Shown in pieces: positions 1-8,406 of a DNA stretch of 17,436 bases. Position numbers and translations under genes: made by a program. How positions within the stretch are numbered: the first letter of the stretch is position 1; every line of letters begins with the position of its first letter. Source of the stretch: an uncultured Clostridia bacterium. Lineage in GTDB: Bacteria > Bacillota > Clostridia > Oscillospirales > CAG-272. The notes beneath the pieces were generated by a model. That model did not search any database. It saw nothing but the letters and a program-made list of their open reading frames with translations, and was not told the origin of the DNA. The stretch lies in contig CALAFS010000023.1 in NCBI GenBank assembly GCA_937892405.1, forward strand, positions 1 through 17,436. The letters are read 5' to 3'.

Positions 1-143
1 TCGGGCAGGCTCACAGGTGTAAAGTCCGTGAGCCCGAGCGTGAAGAGCACGCGGTTTATCGCATAGGCTTCGTCTTCTTTTTCAATCAGTTTTTTATCAA
101 GTGCATAGCGAATAAGTTCAGAAATGTAAATATTTGTATTCAT
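1..143 (-). CDS. galT: Galactose-1-phosphate uridylyltransferase, class II (5' part only)
   Basis: Only the first 47 codons are in the window; the gene continues past the left edge. The peptide starts MNTNIYISELIRYALDKKL and continues with a LIEKEDEAYAINRVL stretch, which fits the N-terminus of the Firmicutes-type (class II) GalT, with its LI...D..Y..NR.L pattern. The family transfers UMP between UDP-glucose and galactose-1-phosphate in the cytoplasmic Leloir pathway. The ATG lies 15 bases after the lacZ stop, and a GAGGT ribosome site overlaps that stop codon, so the two genes are surely co-transcribed from the promoter at 3306-3335. No active-site residues are visible in this fragment, so the call rests on N-terminal pattern plus context. 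Confidence 0.8.
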   Translation of the reverse strand, partial: MNTNIYISELIRYALDKKLIEKEDEAYAINRVLFTLGLTDFTPVSLP

Positions 144-158
144 TACGCGGATTTTACC

Positions 159-3100
159 TCAAAGATCCAAGGCTTTGTACGCGGCGATCGGGCACTCGTT
201 CCCGGCGAAGGTCGGTTTGACAAAGAAGGTGAAGTCAAACTCGTTTTCTTCAATCCGATAGGGCGGTTCCAGAGCGGGTCCGCAGGACTGCGAGCCGATA
301 CCGCTGTTTCTGTAATCGACGAATACGGTGGTTTCACGGTTCGGTTTCAGCTCATAGTTATGCCGTGTCGCGGTGAGCTGCTCGGGTGTGAAATGCGAGA
401 AGGAGAAGGAGAAATTCTTCGCGCCGAAGAAGAGACCGTGCCCGGCGATGCTCGCCACATCGGCGAACTTCGTCCCGACATGCGCGCGGTTTTCCTGCGG
501 GCGGACATAGGGTTCAAAGTTCTCGCTCACCGTCGTGCGGAAGAAGGCAAGGCGGGAGGAGAGACGGAGATCTTCATACGCCTCACCGGGGCCGTAGCCG
601 AAGTAGCGGACATCCTCACACCCCTCGGGCATGGTAAAGCGGAAGCCGAAGCGAGGCAGGATCGGGAGCTTCTCTCTCTTTCCGTCGCCGAACACGGGGG
701 CGAAGTCCGTCATCTTGGTATGGCAATCCACGCGCACCGCGCACCCCGGCGTAAAGGTATAGGTGACGCGCAGGTGCATGAGCGTGTCAATCGCTTTGGC
801 ACCGAGGGAAAGCTCGGAGGTGATACGCACCGTGTTCCCCGACTTCTCCGCTTCGACGGTGTAGGCGTGCACTTCGGCACGGTCGTAACCGACGCGATAC
901 CACTTTTCCTTGATGACACGGTCATTGTCGGTCGGGGCGCGCCAAATCGACGGGGTGACGGGAGAGGTAATCATGTCCTTGCCGTTCTCGGCGATCTTCG
1001 TCACAAGACCGCTCGTGCGGCTGACGCGCACCTCTGTCTCGTCGTAGGTCACGGTATATTCGCCCGCCGTCTCGGTGAGAGTGATCTCTCCCTTTGCCGC
1101 GCGGGGGGTATGTGCGATCGCATCCGAAAGGACGAACTGGACGAAGCCGACCTCATGTCCGATCGGCGCCCACGGCGTCTCGGTATTCTGTCTCGCGGTG
1201 ACGGTCAGGGTCGTGCACTCGTCAAAAGTGCGCCCCTCGAAAAGGGGAATCCGACGGCTCTTCTGTGGCGCGACGGCAAAGGCGCCGAGCGCGCGGGAGG
1301 CGATGCACTCGCCGTTTCTCTCCAGCGTGTAAGCGAAAGAAAGATCGGAAAGGTCGCGGAAGTAACGGAGGTTCTTCACGGTGAGAACGCCGTTTTCATA
1401 AGTGATGGCGAAGGGCTTGATCGCCTGCTTCAGCTCTTTCAGACCGGTATGCGGACGGCGGTCGGGATAGACAAGACCGTCGACGCAGAAGTTCCCGTCG
1501 TTCGGTCTGTCGCCGAAGTCGCCGCCGTAGGTATAATGCGGATCGGCATAGACATTCTCGCCGATGGCGACGGAATGGTCGGTATACTCCCACACGCAAC
1601 CGCCGAAGAAGCGGTCGTGTTTATAAATCAGATCCCAATAGGCGGCAAGGTCGCCGGGGCCGACGCCCATCGCATGACAATACTCGCAGAGGAAGAGGGG
1701 CTTGTCGGTATTCTTCTTATTCATATAGTAATCCCGGATCAGGGAAATCTCGGGATACATACGGCTCTCGACATCGTAGTAGGAGCGGTAATAGGCGGCA
1801 TCCACCGTCACGGGCTTCCCTGCCTTCGCGTTCATGTCCGCGTTATGAGCACGGCGGGATTCGTCCTCCGCGTGCACAAGGCGGGAGCCGTCGCGGGTGT
1901 GGAAGTAGTCGCACTCCGCCTTATGGTTGATGCCGGGGCCCGATTCGTTGCCGACCGACCACATGATGATCGAGGGGTGGTTTTTATCCCTCTCAAGCAT
2001 GCGCTCGGCGCGGTCAAGGTACGCTTCCGTCCACTCGGGATCGTTGGTGAGACGGGGATCGTCGGTATAGATCCCGATGCCGTGGCACTCGAGATCCGTC
2101 TCGTCGCAGACATAAAGGCCGTACCGATCGCACAGGGCGAGGAAGCGCGGATCGTTCGGATAATGGCTCGTGCGGATCATGTTGACATTGTGCGCCTTCA
2201 GGATCATGATGTCGCGGCGCATATGCTCCATCGGGGTGGCATGCCCGAGGAGGGGGTGACTGTCGTGGCGGTTTACGCCCTTCGCCTTGACTTTCCTCCC
2301 GTTGATGAAGACGGTGTCGCCGATGATCTCCACGCGGCGCACGCCAACCGGCAGGGAGATCACCTCCCCGCCCGAGCAAAGCTCAAGACGGTAAAGATAG
2401 GGGATTTCGTCCGACCAAAGGTGCGGCGCATCCATGCGCACGGTGGTGAAGTTCGCCGCGCCGTCCGCCGTGAGAGCGCCGCGGTCAAGGCAGGCACCCT
2501 CCGCATCAAAGAGCGCGTAGGTGACCTCTGTCTTTCCGTGCGTCGCAAGCTCGACGGCAAAGGACGCCCCCGAGAAATCGTCGGCGATGTCGCACTTGAC
2601 GAAAATGTCCTCGATTCTCGCCTTATCACGGGCGAGAAGATAGACCTCACGGAAGATGCCGGAGGCGCGGAACATATCCTGATCTTCCAGATATGAACCG
2701 TCGCACCACTTGAGCACCAGCACCTTGATATTGTTCTTTCCGGGGTGCAAATACTTTGTAATGTCAACTTCACTTGTCATATGGCTGACCTGACTGTACG
2801 CAGCGAAGGCATCATTGATAAAAAGATAGAAGCAGGAGTCGACACCCTCGAAGTTCAGGAGGACATCTTTTCCGTCAAGGAATTCCGCAGAGACGGTGAA
2901 ATCCCGCATGTAGAGCCCGCAGGGATTCTCATTCGGGACATGCGGCGGATCGACGGGATAGGGATAGTTGACATTCGTATAGTTCGGCGTGTCGTAGCCG
3001 CGCCCGAGCGCGTTCTGCCAGTTCATCGGCACATCGAGCGTATCCCACGATTCGGGCGGCGTTATGCGGAAGTCGGGCACCTCGGACACCGATTTGTAAA

Positions 3101-3269
3101 AACGGAATTTCCATGTGCCGTCAAGCGTCTTGAAGTACGCCGAGGAATTTCTCTCGTCGCGCGCGGCGAGCTCGCCGTTTTCATACGGAATGAAGTAGGC
3201 GTGCGGGCGTTCGCAACCGACATGCAGGATCTTTTGCGTCTTGTGATAATCCGGAATTTCAAAAGGCAT
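159..3269 (-). CDS. lacZ: Beta-galactosidase, glycoside hydrolase family 2
   Basis: A full-length, 1036-residue GH2 beta-galactosidase that cleaves lactose and related beta-galactosides to galactose and glucose. The order is the usual one: N-terminal jelly-roll sugar-binding domain (about 45-215), immunoglobulin-like domain (about 215-315), TIM barrel (about 315-620) and a C-terminal small-chain domain (about 770-1030). The acid/base Glu is E442 in WSVGNESG and the nucleophile is E529 in FLCEYCHAMG. No signal peptide is seen, so it should be cytoplasmic. GGAGG lies 8 bases before the ATG and fixes the start. It is followed at once by galT, making a lactose-to-Leloir operon. The family and length match are unambiguous; preference for lactose over other galactosides is inferred. 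Confidence 0.96.
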   Translation of the reverse strand: MPFEIPDYHKTQKILHVGCERPHAYFIPYENGELAARDERNSSAYFKTLDGTWKFRFYKSVSEVPDFRITPPESWDTLDVPMNWQNALGRGYDTPNYTNVNYPYPVDPPHVPNENPCGLYMRDFTVSAEFLDGKDVLLNFEGVDSCFYLFINDAFAAYSQVSHMTSEVDITKYLHPGKNNIKVLVLKWCDGSYLEDQDMFRASGIFREVYLLARDKARIEDIFVKCDIADDFSGASFAVELATHGKTEVTYALFDAEGACLDRGALTADGAANFTTVRMDAPHLWSDEIPYLYRLELCSGGEVISLPVGVRRVEIIGDTVFINGRKVKAKGVNRHDSHPLLGHATPMEHMRRDIMILKAHNVNMIRTSHYPNDPRFLALCDRYGLYVCDETDLECHGIGIYTDDPRLTNDPEWTEAYLDRAERMLERDKNHPSIIMWSVGNESGPGINHKAECDYFHTRDGSRLVHAEDESRRAHNADMNAKAGKPVTVDAAYYRSYYDVESRMYPEISLIRDYYMNKKNTDKPLFLCEYCHAMGVGPGDLAAYWDLIYKHDRFFGGCVWEYTDHSVAIGENVYADPHYTYGGDFGDRPNDGNFCVDGLVYPDRRPHTGLKELKQAIKPFAITYENGVLTVKNLRYFRDLSDLSFAYTLERNGECIASRALGAFAVAPQKSRRIPLFEGRTFDECTTLTVTARQNTETPWAPIGHEVGFVQFVLSDAIAHTPRAAKGEITLTETAGEYTVTYDETEVRVSRTSGLVTKIAENGKDMITSPVTPSIWRAPTDNDRVIKEKWYRVGYDRAEVHAYTVEAEKSGNTVRITSELSLGAKAIDTLMHLRVTYTFTPGCAVRVDCHTKMTDFAPVFGDGKREKLPILPRFGFRFTMPEGCEDVRYFGYGPGEAYEDLRLSSRLAFFRTTVSENFEPYVRPQENRAHVGTKFADVASIAGHGLFFGAKNFSFSFSHFTPEQLTATRHNYELKPNRETTVFVDYRNSGIGSQSCGPALEPPYRIEENEFDFTFFVKPTFAGNECPIAAYKALDL

Positions 3270-3305
3270 GGGAATGTCCTCCGAAGGTTTGTTTTTTCAC
3301 CTTGA

Positions 3306-3335
3306 ATTGTACCATAGACCGGGATCGGTTGTCAA
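3306..3335 (-). promoter_or_regulatory. Sigma-A promoter of the lacZ-galT operon
   Basis: On the minus strand TTGACA (3335-3330) is followed after 18 bases by TACAAT (3311-3306), with a TG dinucleotide making an extended -10 (TGGTACAAT). Transcription would begin near 3299, leaving a leader of about 30 bases with the GGAGG ribosome site at 3278-3282. No clear operator palindrome is visible next to it. Confidence 0.75.
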
Positions 3336-3547
3336 TGCACTTTCCTTAAAATCTCTGTAATTATCTTGCGTGTTTTATAAGGATCTTGCATTTGCGCGCA
3401 CATGGAGATTTTCCCGCCGTGCGGAGAAGATGAAAATTTTTTGCCGATTGTTTGCAAAGAATCTTTCGTTTCGTCATCGGCGTTTCATAAAAAGGAAGTA
3501 TACTAACCATAATCAAAACGAAATGCTTTCGGGAAAGGACTACCGAT

Positions 3548-4819
3548 ATGAAAACGAAAACCAAAATTCTGTCTCTTCTTCTTGCTCTGACGCTTCTTCT
3601 CTCCCTGCCGGTGCTGACCTCCTGCCAGATCGGCGGCAACGACAATGCTGACCTTGAGGAAACGCTGAAATCCTATGTGGACGAAAAAGTCAGACAGGGC
3701 GGCGACACGAACAATTACGACATCAATATTTCGAGCGACAGCTCCTCTTCCCTCCTCGCGGCGAGCAAAGGCTTGCTCTCGACGGTGAGCGTGTATTGCA
3801 ACTTCATTATCAAACGCTCCTACGGCTGGGGGCCGAACGCCTCGACCTACGAACAGCAGACGCAGTCCGCCGGCTCGGGCATCGTCTATAAGCTCGACAA
3901 GGCAAACGGCAACGCATACATCGTGACGAACTACCATGTGGTCTATAATGCGCAGGCGAACACCGCGAACCACATCAGCGACGAAATCAACCTTTATCTT
4001 TACGGAAAAGAAAGCAGCGCGTATGCGATTCCCGCGACCTATATCGGCGGCTCGATGCTTTATGATATCGCCGTATTGAAGGTGGAAAACAACGATATCA
4101 TCCGCTCCTCGAATGTGCGGGCGGCGGACTTTGCGGACTCGAACGATGTCTCGGTGCTCGACACCGCGATCGTCATCGGCAACCCCGAGGCGAAGGGCAT
4201 CTCCGCGACGGTCGGACATGTCAATGTACAGAGCGAATATATTCAGATGACGGCGGCAGACGACTCGACCACGATCGAAATGCGCGTCATGCGTATCGAC
4301 GCCGCGGTGAACAGCGGTAACTCGGGCGGCGGTCTTTACAATGATGAGGGCAACCTGATCGGCATCGTCAATGCGAAGATGTCCAGCTCGTCGATCGACA
4401 ATATCGGCTACGCCATTCCCTCCAACATTGCGAAATATGTCGCGGACAACATTCTTTACTACTGCGACGGCAAGGACAACGAAAATGTCTACCGTTGCCT
4501 GCTCGGCATTACGGTCGAGGCGGCGTCCTCCGACACCGTCTACGACACCGAAACCGGAAAGATCCACATCGTGGAGCGCGTCGCGGTAAAGGAGATCACC
4601 TCCGGCTCTCCCGCAGCAAGCGCGCTGAAAGCGGGTGATGTGATCCGCTCCATCACGGTGGGCGATAAGACCTACGAGGTCACGCGGATCTATCACATCG
4701 TCGACATCATGCTGAATGCGAGAGTCGGCGACACCGTGACGATCGCCATCACGCGCGGCGGCACGGACGAAACGGTTTCCCTGACCATCACCGATTCCGC
4801 ACTGACAAAATATAACTGA
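3548..4819 (+). CDS. HtrA/DegP-like trypsin-family serine protease lipoprotein with PDZ domain
   Basis: A 423-residue protein with an N-terminal lipoprotein signal: basic MKTKTK, a hydrophobic stretch, and a lipobox LTSC that places the lipidated cysteine at C26. It is therefore probably anchored to the outer face of the cytoplasmic membrane. The trypsin-like domain (about 75-300) shows the full catalytic triad: H130 in TNYHVVY, D173 in YDIAVLKV and S259 in NSGNSGGG. A PDZ-like domain follows (about 318-415), with the carboxylate-binding loop near CLLGITV. This is the HtrA layout for protein quality control outside the membrane. AAAGGA lies 8 bases before the ATG. The gene is divergent from lacZ, stands alone and ends in a strong terminator. 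Substrates are unknown. Confidence 0.92.
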   Translation: MKTKTKILSLLLALTLLLSLPVLTSCQIGGNDNADLEETLKSYVDEKVRQGGDTNNYDINISSDSSSSLLAASKGLLSTVSVYCNFIIKRSYGWGPNASTYEQQTQSAGSGIVYKLDKANGNAYIVTNYHVVYNAQANTANHISDEINLYLYGKESSAYAIPATYIGGSMLYDIAVLKVENNDIIRSSNVRAADFADSNDVSVLDTAIVIGNPEAKGISATVGHVNVQSEYIQMTAADDSTTIEMRVMRIDAAVNSGNSGGGLYNDEGNLIGIVNAKMSSSSIDNIGYAIPSNIAKYVADNILYYCDGKDNENVYRCLLGITVEAASSDTVYDTETGKIHIVERVAVKEITSGSPAASALKAGDVIRSITVGDKTYEVTRIYHIVDIMLNARVGDTVTIAITRGGTDETVSLTITDSALTKYN

Positions 4820-4837
4820 TCTCAAAAAGCAACCATA

Positions 4838-4886
4838 CCCCCGGCGGACGCGAAAATCCTCTTCGCGTCCGCCGGGGGGTATTTTT
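4838..4886 (+). terminator. Rho-independent terminator after the HtrA-like gene
   Basis: Arms 4838-4854 and 4862-4879 form an almost perfect GC-rich stem of 17 pairs (one extra G in the right arm) with a 7-base loop, followed by TATTTTT. On the minus strand the same hairpin is followed, about 9 bases later, by TTTTT, so it may also end the long minus-strand operon whose last stop is at 4904. Confidence 0.88.
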
Positions 4887-4903
4887 GCAGGCTGTGCAAG
4901 CCG

Positions 4904-5911
4904 TCACCATCCCAGTTCTACAATATTTTGGCTTTGATTGACGGAAAGCTGTACCCCGATCCTATCCCTTGACGGGAGCAGTGCAGACAGCGTCTGTATG
5001 GCGGCTTGTACGATCTCTTTGTCTGTCATACCGACACCGATCTCCTTGCGGAAGCTGATACCATTCTGCCCGGAGCGAACCGCCGCCGAGAGAAGCCGTT
5101 GTAAGTCCTCCTTCCGGCGCAGAATCATTCCGGTATGTGTGTAATAGTCCATATCGGCAGCGGGACACGGCGGGAACACACCGTCTGCGGCATGATCCCG
5201 CGCGATTTGTGCATCGGACAGATTGAAATAATCGTAGCGGATGCAGGACTTTCCGGAAAGACATACATCCCATGTGACATCCAGCCAAGAGGGACGGTCG
5301 CCAATTTTCACAAGATTCCATGCATGGGAAATATTGCTTTGCCCGGAATCATCCGGTCGACTGGCTTTCCCTGTTACCACAGCGCATTTGATGTTCAAAG
5401 CATTGAGAAGCAGTTTTGCAGTTTTGGCAATGCCCTCGCACACGGCGGATTTATAGAAAAGAACGCCGAGAATGGTATTGCTGCGATTTGCATAAGCGTC
5501 CAAGTTGTTTGCTGCCACATGGTCATAAAGGACATTGCGAACTAAGATGTCGTGCAAAGACAATTCCCGTTCGTAATCGGTGCTGCCATTTACTTTGGAA
5601 AGAATCTTTTGCAGAATGGATTGCATCTTCGCCTGCATCTGCTTCGCTTCCTGAGGTGTGTACAGATAGGATGGTTGCAGAACCTTCTCCAGTGCCGTTA
5701 TGTGTCCGGGGATATGCCGGAAATCTACATAAAACAAGTGCGGGTTGTCCATATCCACGGCATATAAAATCTTGACTGGATCAATGCCAATGCCCGTGAG
5801 CGTTGAAATATGAATTTCCGGCGTAAATGCTGTCAGCCCGTTGTAAATCGTCTTGTAGATTTTCTTTTCCCGGTCGGACAGGCGGGTGTAATAGTAGCGA
5901 TCGTAGGTCAT
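4904..5911 (-). CDS. Transglutaminase-like cysteine protease-fold protein
   Basis: A 335-residue protein with a transglutaminase-core domain in its middle. Counting from the ATG at 5911, the catalytic Cys is C158 in SAVCEGIAKTA, His is H196 in SHAWNLVKI and Asp is D211 in WLDVTWD: the complete triad with standard spacing. Bacterial members act as proteases, amidases or crosslinkers. No signal peptide or membrane segment is seen, so this one is probably cytoplasmic. It is the last gene of the operon, 10 bases after the previous stop. A TTG at 5917 in the same frame would add two residues; neither start has a strong ribosome site, so translational coupling is likely. The position at the operon end next to a kinase/phosphatase module suggests an effector or protein-modifying role, which is inference. 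Confidence 0.85.
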   Translation of the reverse strand: MTYDRYYYTRLSDREKKIYKTIYNGLTAFTPEIHISTLTGIGIDPVKILYAVDMDNPHLFYVDFRHIPGHITALEKVLQPSYLYTPQEAKQMQAKMQSILQKILSKVNGSTDYERELSLHDILVRNVLYDHVAANNLDAYANRSNTILGVLFYKSAVCEGIAKTAKLLLNALNIKCAVVTGKASRPDDSGQSNISHAWNLVKIGDRPSWLDVTWDVCLSGKSCIRYDYFNLSDAQIARDHAADGVFPPCPAADMDYYTHTGMILRRKEDLQRLLSAAVRSGQNGISFRKEIGVGMTDKEIVQAAIQTLSALLPSRDRIGVQLSVNQSQNIVELGW

Positions 5912-5921
5912 AAACAAATAA

Positions 5922-6332
5922 TTATTGCTCTACATCAATTTGATAACAAAGATTAATATTTTTCGTTAAGGCATGAATAACAGAAAACGAGCCATCGCTA
6001 TCTTGTATAATAATATCTCCGTCTTTTTCTTCAAACGAAACTGCTGTCCGTCCGCCCGTTGGAAAAACACTTCCTCCTAACGGAACAAAAAGCTGTGAAG
6101 TCTCAACACCTCTAAAGGAAATCCTTCGGGGCATTCTCTCGTATTTGTTTGTATGCACATTATATCTCTCGGTTAACCCATCATAGAGTTCAATATCGCT
6201 TCGCTTAATAAATTGTTTATTTGCTATCAGTTCTTTTGAATTTTGTCTCGAATCTTGACTCCAACCAGAAATATAAACGCCACCTCTACTATGTCGTATT
6301 GCATTAAATAATTCATCGAAACTTGTGTGCAC
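5922..6332 (-). CDS. Hypothetical protein, 136 residues, GTG start
   Basis: I do not recognise this protein. It begins with a mixed helical stretch (FDELFNAIRHSRGGVYI) and ends in a beta-rich half with GDIIIQDSDGSF. There is no signal peptide, no membrane segment and no cysteine cluster. A longer in-frame start (TTG at 6359) exists, but GGGAGG sits exactly 8 bases before the GTG at 6332, so I take the GTG. It is surrounded by operon genes on both sides (56 bases after the cysteine-repeat gene, 10 bases before the transglutaminase-like gene). An immunity, substrate or specificity partner for the transglutaminase-like protein is conceivable, but nothing in the sequence proves it. Confidence 0.72.
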   Translation of the reverse strand: MHTSFDELFNAIRHSRGGVYISGWSQDSRQNSKELIANKQFIKRSDIELYDGLTERYNVHTNKYERMPRRISFRGVETSQLFVPLGGSVFPTGGRTAVSFEEKDGDIIIQDSDGSFSVIHALTKNINLCYQIDVEQ

Positions 6333-6388
6333 GATATTATCCTCCCGTTTTATTTCCAATCATCATAATTCCATTGATGATTTTTGTG

Positions 6389-7627
6389 TTATAAATACTT
6401 GTTTTCAAACCAAAATGTAAAAATAATAGCAGCAATAATAAGGATTATACCCAGTACTTGCAAGAAACAGCCAATATTGTCGCTTATTTCCTGTTTAGCA
6501 GCTGCTTTCTGCCGTCTTTGCTGTTCTTCTATCGCTTGTTTCCTTGCATATTCTTCTCGTCTTTTTTGTTCTTCTTTTCTTCTTTGCAGTTCCTGCTGAT
6601 GCCGTTCCTTTTCTTTGTCTTTTTGATCTCTCAAATGGTCCGCCCAAATCGGCGGAGCATCTTTGATTTTTGTTCCATATTGTCTCTCCGCCGTCTCATA
6701 GTCAAAATGTTCTTCCTCCGTCTGCCCGCAACGACTGCAGTATCGTTCCGCTGTTTTTTCTTTTTCGGCAGAGGGATGCCAGCGGTTCCATGCGTGTCCA
6801 AGTGCCTTTATCTTTCGTGTTTCCGTAAAATTACACTTCCGGCAAAAGCGCGTTTCTGTGCCGCTATGGGTACAATCGGCATGTGTTTTTTCAATCCAAT
6901 CGCTGAAATCATGTGGTTCGACGGGAACGGTACGGGTTTCCGTATAGCCGCACAGTTTGCATGTTCTTGCTTCTGCGCCTTCGGCTTCGCAGGTTGCAGG
7001 CGTGATGACTTCCCAATTCCCGAATTCATGTTCTCGTTTCGGCAGTGTCACGACCTTTTCTGCACCGCAATTTTTACACCGCAGTTTTTGTGCACCATCC
7101 GAATCGCAGGTTGGTGCTACCGTTTCAACTTCCTCATAGACATGCGGGAGCTTCGGTTTGTAATTGTCCTTATATTCATACCCGCAGGTGCAGGAATGTA
7201 AAGTATACCCCTGCTCCGCACAGGTTGGCGGCACTATGGTATCGGTGTAGGAATGGATATGCGTCAGGTCATCGTTTTCGGTGACTTTTTTCTTTTTGCG
7301 AGGTGCGGCAGGCGCTTTTTTCTCCGGCTCCGGCTTTGGCTCTATCAATGCCGACTGCCAAAGAGCAAGCCCGGATTCCACCATTTTGCCCGTCAAACCG
7401 TAGTTTTCTTGCAGGGTTCGGCGATAGCGGCAAAGATCCAACGCATCCACTGCACCTCTGTTCTGCATTTCTAATGTTATGCCAGCCGCCTGAATTGTGC
7501 AAAGCACATGAATCAGCCCCTTGGAACCGTTCGGATATAAGTCCAACAAAACGGCTTTCAGCTTTTTGTCATCCGATAAGCAAGCCGGATATTGTGTGAT
7601 GACTGATTTTAAGTTAATTTGTTCCAT
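6389..7627 (-). CDS. Membrane-anchored protein with shared N-terminal helical domain and cysteine repeats
   Basis: A 412-residue mosaic. Residues 1-95 are the helical domain shared with three other proteins of this operon (YPACL..D.KKLKAVLLDLYP, later YRR...NYG..G and LALWQSA). A proline/lysine linker follows. Residues 122-300 hold five cysteine units of the form C-x9-10-C-x(1-2)-C(G): C136/C145/C147, C174/C184/C187, C213/C223/C226, C252/C262/C265, and a last C297-x2-C300. Residues 335-382 are a highly charged Q/R/E/K-rich coiled coil. Residues 384-407 (GCFLQVLGIILIIAAIIFTF) are a single C-terminal membrane segment, so the protein looks tail-anchored with its domains in the cytoplasm. The cysteines probably bind zinc. 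A membrane scaffold for the kinase/phosphatase system is inferred. Confidence 0.85.
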   Translation of the reverse strand: MEQINLKSVITQYPACLSDDKKLKAVLLDLYPNGSKGLIHVLCTIQAAGITLEMQNRGAVDALDLCRYRRTLQENYGLTGKMVESGLALWQSALIEPKPEPEKKAPAAPRKKKKVTENDDLTHIHSYTDTIVPPTCAEQGYTLHSCTCGYEYKDNYKPKLPHVYEEVETVAPTCDSDGAQKLRCKNCGAEKVVTLPKREHEFGNWEVITPATCEAEGAEARTCKLCGYTETRTVPVEPHDFSDWIEKTHADCTHSGTETRFCRKCNFTETRKIKALGHAWNRWHPSAEKEKTAERYCSRCGQTEEEHFDYETAERQYGTKIKDAPPIWADHLRDQKDKEKERHQQELQRRKEEQKRREEYARKQAIEEQQRRQKAAAKQEISDNIGCFLQVLGIILIIAAIIFTFWFENKYL

Positions 7628-7672
7628 GTCGTTTTATCCGTTCCTACATAAGAATCGCATTGCTTGCGAATG

Positions 7673-8374
7673 TTATTTCTTGTACTTTTCCTTTATTTCA
7701 TTCCATTTCTGATAAATTAAAATACCAAACCATTCGGACCCTTCTTGGGTTTCTGTATCGAAGTCCTTGCTCTTTGAGGAATCCCCATCGACGAAAGCCA
7801 AACCAACGACGATTGCCATTGTAATATCCATCAGTTCGTCTATATATTCTCTTGGGGTGGCTGCATCAATAATAGCAAATGGGGTTACAAACGATTCCAC
7901 AGAATCATTCATGATTAAGGTAGCCAAATCCGATATTTTAACTCTTGCCTCCTGATCCATTTGTAAAAGATCATCCCAATCGATATTCCGCCATGACAGA
8001 TATCGATCTCTCATTATATTGTTGGTCAAACTCATCAAATCAGCGTAATCTGTGATTTTCTCAATAAAGACCTTTTCATTTTCACCGAATATACCATCTT
8101 TCAGCGCAACTCTTAAAAGAATACACTGAAGGAAGAGGTCGTAATACGACAGTGCCTTTTCAACAGAAAAATCTTTTACAACGGTTTTTGTCCACACGGA
8201 AAGCTCTTTAATCAAATCCTTTGCTTTTTCATACTCGGCGCAAGCATAATTGAAAGCATCTCTTGCGGACATAGAAAATTCCTTATCTTCTTCCGGCATA
8301 TACCCGCAGTAGATACATTTCTCCGCTTTATCGCTGATTCGTTTTCCACAGTTCGGGCAAGCAATAAGTGCCAT
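7673..8374 (-). CDS. Zinc-ribbon protein with TerB-like helical domain
   Basis: 233 residues. An N-terminal zinc ribbon has C6-x2-C9 and C20-x2-C23 (CPNCG...CIYCG). The rest is all-helical and contains ALKDGIFGENEKVFIEKIT (about 90-108), similar to the acidic D-G-x-(x)-x-E-E helix-loop motif of TerB/DjlA-N domains, and a second similar element AFVDGD near 193-198. TerB-like domains occur in tellurium-resistance-type stress operons and are thought to sense metal or contact membrane complexes. AAAGGAG lies 7 bases before the ATG. Its neighbours, TerY-like VWA, PP2C and kinase, make a Ter-type assignment attractive. The TerB relation is by motif only and could be coincidental. Confidence 0.8.
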   Translation of the reverse strand: MALIACPNCGKRISDKAEKCIYCGYMPEEDKEFSMSARDAFNYACAEYEKAKDLIKELSVWTKTVVKDFSVEKALSYYDLFLQCILLRVALKDGIFGENEKVFIEKITDYADLMSLTNNIMRDRYLSWRNIDWDDLLQMDQEARVKISDLATLIMNDSVESFVTPFAIIDAATPREYIDELMDITMAIVVGLAFVDGDSSKSKDFDTETQEGSEWFGILIYQKWNEIKEKYKK

Positions 8375-8406
8375 TGTTGTACTCCTTTACTGATTTTAAT
8401 CTTTAT

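Noticed and set aside
360..2696. 778-codon plus-strand open frame opposite lacZ
   Set aside because: It is antisense to a complete GH2 enzyme with both catalytic glutamates; its translation is low-complexity R/A/V/H-rich, as expected from a GC-rich gene read backwards.
3499..3504. TATACT as -10 of the HtrA-like gene
   Set aside because: Well placed for the start at 3548, but no -35 at 16-18 bases (CATCGG/ATCGGC) and no TG extension; too weak to annotate.
3503..4825. 440-codon minus-strand open frame opposite the HtrA-like gene
   Set aside because: Antisense shadow: the plus strand has the signal peptide, the catalytic triad and a ribosome site; the reverse product is repetitive D/V/R-rich.
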